Positions 26,435 through 35,068 of a stretch of 64,000 nt of DNA are shown here, piece after piece; the first letter of the stretch is position 1; the number at the start of each line of letters is the position of its first letter. The notes beneath the pieces are model-generated. The model did no database searches. It was not told where the DNA came from and saw only the letters and a list, made by a program, of their open reading frames with translations. The position numbers and the translations under genes were made by a program. The DNA is from Bin76 sp963665765. Lineage in GTDB: Bacteria > Actinomycetota > Acidimicrobiia > Spongiisociales > ZC4RG35. The DNA is taken from the NCBI GenBank assembly GCA_963665765.1, contig OY762464.1, positions 1,736,001 through 1,800,000 on the forward strand, read 5' to 3'.

Positions 26435-26803
26435 ATGACCTCACAGATTACGAAACTCATAGCCCGCGCCCCTTGGCGGGAGGCCGTTACCTACCGGGAT
26501 ACTTGGCCCCACGAGTACGTGCTGACCCAAAAGGATGGGCAGGGGGAGTTGTTGGAAGCAATCGGTGAGCGATTCCGTGCCGGTGAGGGGGTGGCCGGTC
26601 GCTTCTTCCGCATGAACAACACCTACCTGTTCATCGGCGATCACAAATATTGGCTAATGACCCATTGGGACGATCTGAAACCCGGGGAGAATTACGTGAT
26701 CAACCGCGCCCCTCTCTACCGGGATCGCCGCGATTTCGTCATCCAACCCGGCGACACCGGCCGCCCCGAAAATTACCCGACCAAACCGGCTTATCGAAGT
26801 TGA
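26435..26803 (+). CDS. Conserved hypothetical protein next to a nuclease-fold gene
   Basis: A 122-residue protein rich in aromatic and Arg residues (WREAVTYRDTWPHEYV, RFFRMNNTYLFIGDHKYWLMTHWDD, LYRDRRDFVIQPGDTG). The dense conserved-looking motifs argue for a real, compact folded protein, but I cannot assign a family with confidence. It lies 18 bp before the PD-(D/E)XK protein gene and is likely co-transcribed with it. The pair interrupts otherwise metabolic genes and looks like an inserted unit. Confidence 0.65.
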   Translation: MTSQITKLIARAPWREAVTYRDTWPHEYVLTQKDGQGELLEAIGERFRAGEGVAGRFFRMNNTYLFIGDHKYWLMTHWDDLKPGENYVINRAPLYRDRRDFVIQPGDTGRPENYPTKPAYRS

Positions 26804-26821
26804 GCCAGGACAGGGGTTTTG

Positions 26822-27877
26822 ATGTCTGACCGTGATACTTTGCTGGCCTATCTGGTTTCGAGTTTCCCGGGAAATACCGAGAACATTGCCACGGAAGCCC
26901 TCAGTTATATTTTCAACCACTCAGATGCCTCCTTGGAAGCGTGCAATGACGTGGTCAGGTCCGGTGTTCGCCAGGTAAAACCGATCACTGTTGTGAAAAC
27001 ACAGATGATCGGGTCGGATGGAACACGTCCTGACCTGGTGGGCTTTGACGAAACCGGTGCTGAGCGGGTGCTCATAGAGGTGAAATTCTGGGCCGAACTT
27101 ACCCCGCACCAGCCCAACCGTTACCTCAAGCGGTTGCCGGATGATGGCCCGGCGGTAGTGATGTTCCTGGTGCCGGAGGAACGAGTTCAGTGGCTCTGGC
27201 CTCGGTTGAAAGACCGCCTCGACAAAGAGTTCGGTGCTTTGATCGGAACCGACTCGGAGCGCCAGTCCGTGCGTTTGGAGGGTACGGAAAAACACTTGTT
27301 GATCGCCAGTTGGGGAGGTCTTCTGGACAGCATGGCGGCTAGGACCGTGGAATACGATGAGCCTGGTGTCGGGGCTGAAATCCGACAACTGCGGACGCTG
27401 GCCAAGTATGCCGATAATGGAGCATTCAAGCCAATCCACTCGGGCGAGCAGTTCGGCAGGGACTCCGAAGTTCGCCTGCGTCAGTTCAAGCGGCTGATCG
27501 ATGCCGCCACCGAAAGGGGGATCAGTGAGGGGTGGGCCAGCCGGAAGGGTTTGAGGGCAACTCCTCGCAGTTACGGCTACGGAAGGTATATCAGTCTCGA
27601 TGGGTATAACCGGGCAATAGTGTGGTTTGGGGTGAACCTTGACCGGTTCGACATAAAGGGCGACACCCCTTTATGGGTCGCATTGACGCCCAGTCTGCAG
27701 AAGCGTATGCCAGGTAGGCTCACCGAAATCCGCCAGGAATTGGGCCTTTCGAATTCTGAGGAGTGGGTGCCTGTCAACTTTAGAAGGGGTGTTGAATATC
27801 CCGAATTGCTTGACGGTGTGGTGAAGAGCTTGGAGGGGATTGCCGAGGTTCTTCAGAGAGTCGGGGGTTCATCCTGA
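26822..27877 (+). CDS. PD-(D/E)XK nuclease-superfamily protein
   Basis: A 351-residue protein. Residues about 68-97 carry a PD-(D/E)XK core: the Asp of RPDLVGF, then VLIEVKFWAE with the E-x-K pair, then a Gln/Asn-rich helix (PHQPNRYL). The C-terminal third (YGYGRYISLDGYNRAIVWFGVNL) may be a recognition domain. The ATG at 26822 is preferred over the adjacent TTG. Codon choice is more AT-tolerant than in nearby genes, which suggests transfer. The 3' end overlaps the convergent sufU by 25 bp. A defence or DNA-repair role is possible but unproven. Confidence 0.7.
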   Translation: MSDRDTLLAYLVSSFPGNTENIATEALSYIFNHSDASLEACNDVVRSGVRQVKPITVVKTQMIGSDGTRPDLVGFDETGAERVLIEVKFWAELTPHQPNRYLKRLPDDGPAVVMFLVPEERVQWLWPRLKDRLDKEFGALIGTDSERQSVRLEGTEKHLLIASWGGLLDSMAARTVEYDEPGVGAEIRQLRTLAKYADNGAFKPIHSGEQFGRDSEVRLRQFKRLIDAATERGISEGWASRKGLRATPRSYGYGRYISLDGYNRAIVWFGVNLDRFDIKGDTPLWVALTPSLQKRMPGRLTEIRQELGLSNSEEWVPVNFRRGVEYPELLDGVVKSLEGIAEVLQRVGGSS

Positions 27878-28308
27878 CCAACAGCCTGCAAGGCTTGTTC
27901 CAGGGTTATCCAGGGGAGGGTGGCGCACTTTATTCTGACGGGATAGCGTCGGACTCCCGCCAATGCGATCAAATCCCCCAGGTCGGCATAATGGTTCTCG
28001 CTGGAATCGGAGGGCGCTCGCATCAGATCTTGGAATCGACCGGACAGGCCCAAAGCTGTCGGTATGGGGTGGCCGGATACCGCCTCGCTCATCAGTGATG
28101 CACTGGATTGGTTGATCGAACAGCCTTTTCCCGTGACGGAGATGGCGCTGATCCGGCCCTCTTGCAATCGCAACTGCACGCTCACCTCATCGCCGCAGAG
28201 GGGGTTGAGGCCCACTTCGGACACGTCGGGGTCGGGCAGCTGTTCCCGATGGCGAGGGTTGCGGTAGTGATCCAGGATTACCTGGCGATAAACCTCTTGT
28301 AGAGACAT
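27853..28308 (-). CDS. sufU: SufU Fe-S assembly / zinc-dependent sulfurtransferase
   Basis: A 151-residue SufU with all the zinc-site residues: Cys38 and Asp40 (NPLCGDEV), Cys63 (GKGCSIN) and Cys128 (RIKCATLPW). SufU accepts persulfide from the cysteine desulfurase SufS and passes sulfur to SufB. It follows the second sufC by 11 bp on the same strand. The expected sufS, normally next to it in Actinobacteria, is not in the window. Confidence 0.93.
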   Translation of the reverse strand: MSLQEVYRQVILDHYRNPRHREQLPDPDVSEVGLNPLCGDEVSVQLRLQEGRISAISVTGKGCSINQSSASLMSEAVSGHPIPTALGLSGRFQDLMRAPSDSSENHYADLGDLIALAGVRRYPVRIKCATLPWITLEQALQAVGQDEPPTL

Positions 28309-28319
28309 CTATCCCAAGA

Positions 28320-29084
<765 letters not shown>

Positions 29085-29174
29085 GGCAATGACACTAATG
29101 AGGAGAAAGAAGTTTAAAAAACCCGTTCAGCACTGTCAAAGTATGACTAATCGTCCTGGGGCCATTATTGTCCA

Positions 29175-30725
29175 ATGAACATGTCAGACCTGTCTGTTTG
29201 GCAGCCCGAAACCGAGATTCCTGCCTTTCCGCCGGCGTTTTTGGGCTATCAGCGTAAAGCCGTCGACCGTTATCTGAAGAGCCTGCTGGAAACCCCGGCG
29301 GATGATTCAGAGGTATTCGAGTTGCAGGCGGGCGCGGTGAGGTCCGCCGATCAGCTGAATCGCTACCAGGATTTGGGAAGGGAAATAGGAGATCTCCTGT
29401 TGGCTGTTCAAGAAACTGCCAACCAGATCAGGGAGAGGGCGGAGATCGATGCCGCACGGTGGCGTGAAGAAGCAACCGTGGAAGTTGAGGATCGGGTCGC
29501 CCGGGCGCAGTCCACTGCCGAAGAGCTGCGAGAGGCAGCCTGGGAGGTGTCCACCCAGATGGTCGGCCAGATGCAGGCCATGGAAGTCGAGGCTTATCGC
29601 AAGATCGAGGAGCACTCTCATGGAGTCATTGCCGAGGCGGAGAACGAGGTGCATCGGGTCCGGGAGGAAGCCCGCCGGAGGGCTGATGCCATCCGTAGCA
29701 ATGCCCATATGGAATCAATCGATTTGGAGGAGAAGACCCGGTCGCGCTGCGATCAGATGATCGACTCCGCCGAACACAAAGTCGCCGCTATCCAAGAAAG
29801 AGTCTTGGCTCTCGAGCGTCATCGTAACCAGCTCTTGGAAGAGATCGGAGGGATTCGTTCGGGGGTGGCGCCCATCGGAGTGAAAATGATTGACCAGACC
29901 GGTAGTTTGATTTATCCGACCTCACCTGTGGATGAGGACGAGCCCGTTCATGTCACCCCCCGGCACGAAATGTCGGGATTGGTTAAAGTGATCACCCCGC
30001 CCACACCATCCGAAGAGGGTTCTCCCCTACCCGCTGCCAACGAGAATGCCGAGGCGCCTCCGCGCCCGGCCTTGGAGGTGGAACTCGAAAAGGGTGAGAA
30101 AGAAGATCGGGAGAGGGTGCCCGAGCAACTCTTCGAGGACCTTTTCTCTTCTCTTCGCAAGACGGTCGTCCCTCCCTCGATGCCGGCCCGCCAACCACTG
30201 GAAGAGGTGGCCCACTCGGCCGGAACCGCCCGGGTGGATGAGGAGCAGTTGATCGAATTGCAAGAGGAGACGCTGCTTCCCATCTCCAACCAGTTTCTCC
30301 GCCTGTTTAAACGGCTACTCACCGAGGAGCAGAACCTGGTGCTGGAGGGCTTGCGAACCGGAAAGTTGGAATGGGAGGCGGAGGAGGTGGACGGTCGATT
30401 GCGATCCCATCTGGAGATGCTGATGGAACAGAGTTGGCAGGCCGGTCACCGTGCCGCGGAACGGCTGTCCGGACGTGACCTTCCCAAGCCCGGTTTGGCC
30501 ATTGGAGAGGAGAGAGGATTCGCTTCGCAGTTGGTGACCGAGGTGACCGAGGCCATGAGCGCGGCGGGTTCGTCGGAATCCGCGCCGCGGAGCAGGCTGG
30601 CCTCCCGGACTTTTCGGGTGTGGCGGAACGAGAAACTGGACCGGTGCCTGCGGGAGGTGAGCGAAAGGTATTACCAACAGGGTCTATCCGGATCCCTGAG
30701 GGCCGAGGGCGCCGCCCAGAGCTGA
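29175..30725 (+). CDS. DivIVA-like coiled-coil protein
   Basis: A 516-residue protein. Residues about 17-38 (AFPPAFLGYQRKAVDRYLKSL) match the N-terminal membrane-curvature-binding motif of DivIVA/Wag31 proteins. A long charged coiled coil spans about 70-240. After an acidic, Pro-rich linker (about 255-345), a helical C-terminal domain is rich in Leu and Trp. It probably acts at the poles or septum as a scaffold for growth or division, but it is larger than Wag31 and may be a specialised paralogue. It is divergent from sufC. Confidence 0.7.
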   Translation: MNMSDLSVWQPETEIPAFPPAFLGYQRKAVDRYLKSLLETPADDSEVFELQAGAVRSADQLNRYQDLGREIGDLLLAVQETANQIRERAEIDAARWREEATVEVEDRVARAQSTAEELREAAWEVSTQMVGQMQAMEVEAYRKIEEHSHGVIAEAENEVHRVREEARRRADAIRSNAHMESIDLEEKTRSRCDQMIDSAEHKVAAIQERVLALERHRNQLLEEIGGIRSGVAPIGVKMIDQTGSLIYPTSPVDEDEPVHVTPRHEMSGLVKVITPPTPSEEGSPLPAANENAEAPPRPALEVELEKGEKEDRERVPEQLFEDLFSSLRKTVVPPSMPARQPLEEVAHSAGTARVDEEQLIELQEETLLPISNQFLRLFKRLLTEEQNLVLEGLRTGKLEWEAEEVDGRLRSHLEMLMEQSWQAGHRAAERLSGRDLPKPGLAIGEERGFASQLVTEVTEAMSAAGSSESAPRSRLASRTFRVWRNEKLDRCLREVSERYYQQGLSGSLRAEGAAQS

Positions 30726-30869
30726 TCCGGGGGCCTACCGCCGATCAGCCCCCGGCGAGAGAAACGCCGGTTTCCGGGGGTCTGTGTGCCGTCCGACCTC
30801 CAAGCCCTGGGTGGAGTGGGCGCCGACCCCGGGTCGGATTGCCTGCGAGGCCATTAGGATCGGCCAGGT

Positions 30870-32213
30870 TTGATCCGCAGGTTGCTTTTCGGAATTCTGG
30901 TCCTGGCCATGGTGGTGGCTTGCGTTACAACGGGTGACCCGGCTCAAGTCCCTGAACCAACAGCAGAGGTCCTGCCCACCCCGCCCGCTCGATCAGCCCC
31001 TCCCGAACCGCCGGCTCAAGTCCCTGAACCAGCAGCAGAGGTCCTGCCCACCCCGCCCGCTTCGGGTTGTATGGGGGCCTCTGGTCTGCTGGTGGTGACC
31101 GGCGCAGATGGGGAGGTGACCGTGATCCATCCCGATGGGACGGAATCGGGGGAGTTGCGGGGCCCGGTCAGCCCAGGCCATCCGGGTCTACAGCCCACTT
31201 GGGCGCCCATCTGCCGGGACGGTCGCCATCTGGTCGCCTGGACGGAAGCAGGAGATGACGGAACTTTTGTGATCGCCGTGGCGGATGCGCTCACCGGGGA
31301 AGTCCGCAGGCACGCCTCGCCTGTGGCGCCCTTTTACTACTACTGGAGCCCCGATGCCACCCTCCTGGCGTTCCTGGGACAGAACGCCTTCTCTCCGCTG
31401 CAGTTGGGCATGCTGAACTTGCCAAGCGGGGAGGTGGAGATGGTTGATGAAGGCCAACCCTTCTATTTTGATTGGCGGCCGGATTCGAAGGCCATCGTGA
31501 CTCATGCGGGCGGTTCTTTGTCGGTGTTGACCCTCGGCGGCGACGGTTGGGCACCGCGGAAGATTCCCGTGAGGCCGGGACTGTTCCAGGCGCCTTCCTG
31601 GGTTTCGCCCGACCGGATACTGTTGGTCGCTCCCGTCTCGGCGGGGGCGGTCGAGGTGGATTGGGGGGCGACCCGAGCCCAAGGCCAAGGCGATCTTCCC
31701 GAGCAGCAGTTGATCGTCAGTGATCTGGATGGAACCTCAATGGAGCTGGCTGATCTGGAGGGGCCGGCGGTGTTTTCTCCGGATCCCGCCGGGAATCGGG
31801 TGGCGTTCACCGATTTCGCCGGGCCCCTGCGCGTGCTGCATGTGGACCAGGGGGTCTCCGTGGCGGTTTCCGAGCGGAAGGTGACGGCTTTTGAGTGGAG
31901 CCCCGATGGAGGCCGGCTCCTTTTCATGGAGGTGGACCGCGAGGCGCAGGCCTTGGCGCCTCGGGTTTGGGACGGAACTCAAACTCGGGTGTTTCCCTCG
32001 TTTTTCCCGACCCGGGTGTTCTTTCTCCAGTACCTGCCGTTTTGGGATCAATACTCCCGCAGTCTCACCTTGTGGGCGCCCGACGGCGAGGCATTCACCT
32101 ATCCGGCCGCCTCCCCGGGCCGGGATCGGATCATGGTGCAGTATTTGGACGACCGTCGGCCCACCGAGGTAGCCGAGGGGGTGTTCGCCAGTTGGTCACC
32201 GTCCGGGCCGTGA
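30870..32213 (+). CDS. WD40/TolB-like beta-propeller lipoprotein
   Basis: A 447-residue exported lipoprotein: signal peptide with lipobox AMVVAC (Cys18), a Pro-rich linker made of two copies of a QVPEPxAEVLPTPPA unit, then repeated blades with W-S-P-D motifs (YYWSPDATLLAFLG, FEWSPDGGRLLFMEV). The fold is like the TolB or PD40 beta-propeller, which binds proteins or ligands outside the membrane. The start is TTG with only a weak ribosome-binding site. Role unknown. Confidence 0.78.
   Translation: MIRRLLFGILVLAMVVACVTTGDPAQVPEPTAEVLPTPPARSAPPEPPAQVPEPAAEVLPTPPASGCMGASGLLVVTGADGEVTVIHPDGTESGELRGPVSPGHPGLQPTWAPICRDGRHLVAWTEAGDDGTFVIAVADALTGEVRRHASPVAPFYYYWSPDATLLAFLGQNAFSPLQLGMLNLPSGEVEMVDEGQPFYFDWRPDSKAIVTHAGGSLSVLTLGGDGWAPRKIPVRPGLFQAPSWVSPDRILLVAPVSAGAVEVDWGATRAQGQGDLPEQQLIVSDLDGTSMELADLEGPAVFSPDPAGNRVAFTDFAGPLRVLHVDQGVSVAVSERKVTAFEWSPDGGRLLFMEVDREAQALAPRVWDGTQTRVFPSFFPTRVFFLQYLPFWDQYSRSLTLWAPDGEAFTYPAASPGRDRIMVQYLDDRRPTEVAEGVFASWSPSGP
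30941..31061 (+). repeat. Two 49-bp direct repeats in a lipoprotein linker
   Basis: A 49-bp unit starting GGCTCAAGTCCCTGAACC occurs at 30941-30989 and 31013-31061 with one mismatch, 72 bp apart in register (24 codons). It encodes the duplicated Pro-rich linker of the beta-propeller lipoprotein and is a likely length-variable tract. Confidence 0.9.
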
Positions 32214-32266
32214 GCCGGGGCGGGGCAGAGGCAGGGTTTTACGCTCTCGTGAGATTTCCGAGTCTG

Positions 32267-32626
32267 CTAGTCCCAGCCGAGTTGGTGAAGGCGCTGTTCG
32301 GAAAAACCCAGGTAGTGTCCCAGTTCGTGAAGGAGAGTGCGGCGAATCTCCTCCTCGGTCTCGGCGCGGGAGAGTCCCAGGTCCAGGTGGGGGAGACGGT
32401 ACAGGCGGATCTCATCGGGGAGAACTCCCCAATAGTCCGAAGCCCGCTCGAGTAGCGAGACTCCCACATACTCGCCCAGAGGGTCTGCCGGGCGATCCCG
32501 CTCTTTTTCTTCGGCAGATGGTGCGTCCATTGCCACCACCACCACGTTGTCCATCAAAGAAGCGACCCAGGGAGGCAATCCGTCAAGCGCCTTGTCCAGG
32601 ACTTCCTCGAATTCTTCGGGCCTCAT
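32267..32626 (-). CDS. Small zincin-type metallopeptidase
   Basis: A 119-residue protein with HELGHYLGFSE near the C-terminus: His100, Glu101 and His104 of HExxH, and Glu110 as a possible third ligand. This matches the minimal zincin family (DUF1025-type) common in Actinobacteria, whose substrates are unknown. The ATG overlaps the stop of the upstream RidA gene (ATGA), so the two are translationally coupled. A longer frame upstream lies within the RidA gene and is not used. Confidence 0.85.
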   Translation of the reverse strand: MRPEEFEEVLDKALDGLPPWVASLMDNVVVVAMDAPSAEEKERDRPADPLGEYVGVSLLERASDYWGVLPDEIRLYRLPHLDLGLSRAETEEEIRRTLLHELGHYLGFSEQRLHQLGWD

Positions 32627-33030
32627 CGGTCGGGGGGCAGAGCCAGCATTGCCTCGATCTCCACCATGGCGCGGGGATCGGCCAGCCCGGAGATGACCAC
32701 CAAGGTGCCAACCGGATAGTTCTGGTCGGGATACCACTGCGAGAACACCCGGTTGCGCCCTTTATAGAAGCCTTCCTGGGCGCCGGGGGTCAGATAGGTC
32801 CGAAGGCAGGCTACGTCAGGTGGCGAAGCGCCCACCGATTCCATGAGCACTTCGAGGTTGAAGAACGCATCGCGGGTTTGACCGTCGGCGTGGTCGGCCA
32901 TGGACCCGTCCTTCCTTCTTCCCGTCTGTCCTGCCAGCCAGGCCAGGGCGGACCCGGCTTGAGCCACCGACACCAGCGAGTACCGGCCGCTGGGTGGGCT
33001 GATGCCCGGCGGGTTGATTCTTGACAACAT
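32623..33030 (-). CDS. RidA (YjgF/YER057c/UK114) family protein
   Basis: A 135-residue RidA-fold protein (AWLAGQTG, TRDAFFNLEVLMESVGASPPDVACLRTYL, VGTLVVISGLADPRAMVEIEAM). Members remove reactive enamines/imines or hydrolyse aminoacrylates, for example RutC in pyrimidine breakdown. It is divergent from cluster B, and their shared control region holds a perfect palindrome, so it could be part of the same regulon. Confidence 0.85.
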   Translation of the reverse strand: MLSRINPPGISPPSGRYSLVSVAQAGSALAWLAGQTGRRKDGSMADHADGQTRDAFFNLEVLMESVGASPPDVACLRTYLTPGAQEGFYKGRNRVFSQWYPDQNYPVGTLVVISGLADPRAMVEIEAMLALPPDR

Positions 33031-33079
33031 GAGTTGGGGTCGGAATCTACCAGCAAGATGCCTTTTGGGACGTCTGGTA

Positions 33080-33095
33080 AGATTGGATCCAATCT
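33080..33095. promoter_or_regulatory. Perfect 16-bp palindrome, candidate GntR/FCD operator
   Basis: AGATTGGATCCAATCT is fully symmetric and lies in the 98-bp divergent gap between the RidA gene and the bicupin gene. Its form fits sites of FCD-type GntR repressors (ATTGnATnCAAT-like), and such a regulator is encoded in the same cluster. A similar 16-mer, matching at 12 positions, occurs upstream of the TctC gene. Confidence 0.6.
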
Positions 33096-33128
33096 GTAAA
33101 AGGACTCCAAGAGGGAGGTCACCCTAAG

Positions 33129-34169
33129 ATGACGACCCGAACCCAGACTGCCACCAGCCACTACGAGGTTCAGAAGAAGCGCCGATCCGACGAGTTGGAA
33201 TACTGGCGTGAGAACCGTCTCCATCTGGTCAAGGGTTCAGAAGTGGCCATGCATCCAACCCCCCGGGGAATCGACCGAGGGGTGCTGGTGGGAATAGATG
33301 GGGATCGGCCCAGTGTGGTGCTGGACGCGCACCGTCACGGGATCGCTCCGGGCGCTGCCTCAACGATGCACCGGCATTCTTGGGACGCCATCATGTTTGT
33401 GACCGGTGGACAAGGATGGACCGAGGTCAACGGGCGGCGATATGACTGGCGGGCCTGGGACACCTTGTATCTTCCCGCCTGGGCCTGGCATCGCCATGGC
33501 AACGAGAGCGACTCCCCGGCCACCTACGTGACCTTCGGCTCCGAGCCATTGGCGGAGTTGGTGGGAATGGCCATCATCGAGGAAGGCGGGGACACCCCCT
33601 TCGAAGAACTGCCGCCCGGTCCTTCGGTAGCCATGCCGGGGCTGGGCTCGGATTCCTACACGCGGCGAGTTCAGCGTCTGGCCGATCGCCGGCAATCCTT
33701 TTCGGAGACCCGGATCATGACCGCCTTTGACGACATCAATTTCCGGGTCACTCCCCGCGGCGCCCGGAGCGGTTTCCTGGTGGACCGAAGCATCGGGTAC
33801 CGAACGGGCGGCCTCACCGCCGTCATGCACCAGTTGGCGCCCGGTCTGTACCAGTCCCGGCATCGTCACGGGGGGGAGGCTTGGCTTTATTGCACCACCG
33901 GGAGGGGATACAGCGTCATAGACGGGGAGCGTTACGACTGGGGGCCGGGCGATATGGCGGTGGTGGACCATTGGGCTTGGCACCAGCATTTCAATGCCTC
34001 CGACCGTGAGATCGCCGCCATCATCCGGGTTCACAATTTCGACAGTCTCTACATGGGGATGCGGGTCTTGCTCGATCCCATGAACCTCTTCGAGGAGCCT
34101 CCCAAACTGGATGCCCCCGATCTCACCGATCTCCAATGGCCTCCTCCGGATGCGGGTAGACCCCGGTGA
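33129..34169 (+). CDS. Bicupin protein
   Basis: A 346-residue protein with two cupin domains. Domain 1 has MHRHSWDAIMFVTGGQG and WAWHRHGNE, but the usual Glu ligand position is not clearly kept. Domain 2 has the complete HRHGGEAWLYCTTGRG and WAWHQHFN. The layout recalls gentisate-type ring-cleaving dioxygenases, and bicupins also include ureidoglycine aminohydrolase; neither can be confirmed. Domain 2 is probably the metal-binding one. It opens cluster B after an AGGGAGG ribosome-binding site, and its stop overlaps the AAA+ gene start. Confidence 0.82.
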   Translation: MTTRTQTATSHYEVQKKRRSDELEYWRENRLHLVKGSEVAMHPTPRGIDRGVLVGIDGDRPSVVLDAHRHGIAPGAASTMHRHSWDAIMFVTGGQGWTEVNGRRYDWRAWDTLYLPAWAWHRHGNESDSPATYVTFGSEPLAELVGMAIIEEGGDTPFEELPPGPSVAMPGLGSDSYTRRVQRLADRRQSFSETRIMTAFDDINFRVTPRGARSGFLVDRSIGYRTGGLTAVMHQLAPGLYQSRHRHGGEAWLYCTTGRGYSVIDGERYDWGPGDMAVVDHWAWHQHFNASDREIAAIIRVHNFDSLYMGMRVLLDPMNLFEEPPKLDAPDLTDLQWPPPDAGRPR

Positions 34170-35068
34170 GGTCCGGCATGGCGCAGGAAGGTCTTCGGCA
34201 GGACCGATACGGGTTCCTGCGTTGGAGATTGCTGCCCCATCGGGGGTGGGACCAATGGTGGGACCGGATCGTGGTGGCCGAGGGCGTCAAGCGACGGCTG
34301 GACAACTATTCCCGCCAGGCAATCCGCCTGCGGGCGCGATTTACCCAAGTCGGAATGCCCCTTCACGGGCTGATTCTTCTGTACGGTCCGCCCGGAACCG
34401 GCAAGACCTCGCTGGTCAAGGGCTTGGCCAACCGCTTGGGGGAGCATTTCGGCCGGATCATCTTTGCCGAGGTGGATGCCCATGCCATGCCTTCCCAGAT
34501 GCTGGGCGAGAGCCAACGCAACGTGGCCAATCTCTTGGAGAAATCCATCCCCGAGTTGGCTGCCAAGGATCTGCCGGTGGTGGTGCTGATCGATGAGGTG
34601 ACGTCGGTGGCGGTCAATCGTCAGATGGCGATGGGAGGCGCCGATCCGGTGGATGTGATCCGCGCCACCGACGCCGCCCTCCACGGGCTGGATCGTTTGG
34701 CCTCCGATCATCCCAATGTGCTGCTGGTGGCCACCTCCAACCTGGAGGGGGCCATCGACGAGGCGGTGATCAACCGCGCCGACCTGGCAGTGGAAGTTCC
34801 TCTTCCCGATGCCGAGGCGCGCGGCAAAATCCTGGCTGATTCCCTGGCCGAACTGGGTTTGGTGTTCAACTCCCGAGGCCCTTCGGTGGAGGTGGATCAC
34901 AACGATCTGGCCGATCTGGCGGCGGAACTGGCCGGGCTTTCCGGTCGTCGGCTGCGCAAGCTGGTGTTCGAGGCAACTCTGGTGGCGGCGGAGTCCGGTG
35001 GAGCGGCCCTGTCGGCCGGCCATCTGCGCTCGGCGGCGGCTCGTTCTCTCTCGCTGGTGAAAATGTGA
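34166..35068 (+). CDS. TRIP13/Pch2-like AAA+ ATPase
   Basis: A 300-residue single-AAA+ protein. Walker A is LLYGPPGTGKTSL (about 72-84), Walker B is VVVLIDEV (138-145), sensor 1 is VATSNL (188-193), the Arg-finger region is NRADLAVEV (203-211) and sensor 2 is GLSGRRLRKL (257-266). The wording of these motifs, including GLSGRxLRKL and the NRAD box, matches eukaryotic TRIP13/Pch2 and their bacterial relatives that remodel HORMA proteins in CBASS defence. No HORMA, nucleotide cyclase or effector gene is present here. It overlaps the bicupin and M20 genes by four bases each, so it belongs to the catabolic operon, perhaps as a remodeller of one of its enzymes. Confidence 0.8.
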   Translation: MRSGMAQEGLRQDRYGFLRWRLLPHRGWDQWWDRIVVAEGVKRRLDNYSRQAIRLRARFTQVGMPLHGLILLYGPPGTGKTSLVKGLANRLGEHFGRIIFAEVDAHAMPSQMLGESQRNVANLLEKSIPELAAKDLPVVVLIDEVTSVAVNRQMAMGGADPVDVIRATDAALHGLDRLASDHPNVLLVATSNLEGAIDEAVINRADLAVEVPLPDAEARGKILADSLAELGLVFNSRGPSVEVDHNDLADLAAELAGLSGRRLRKLVFEATLVAAESGGAALSAGHLRSAAARSLSLVKM

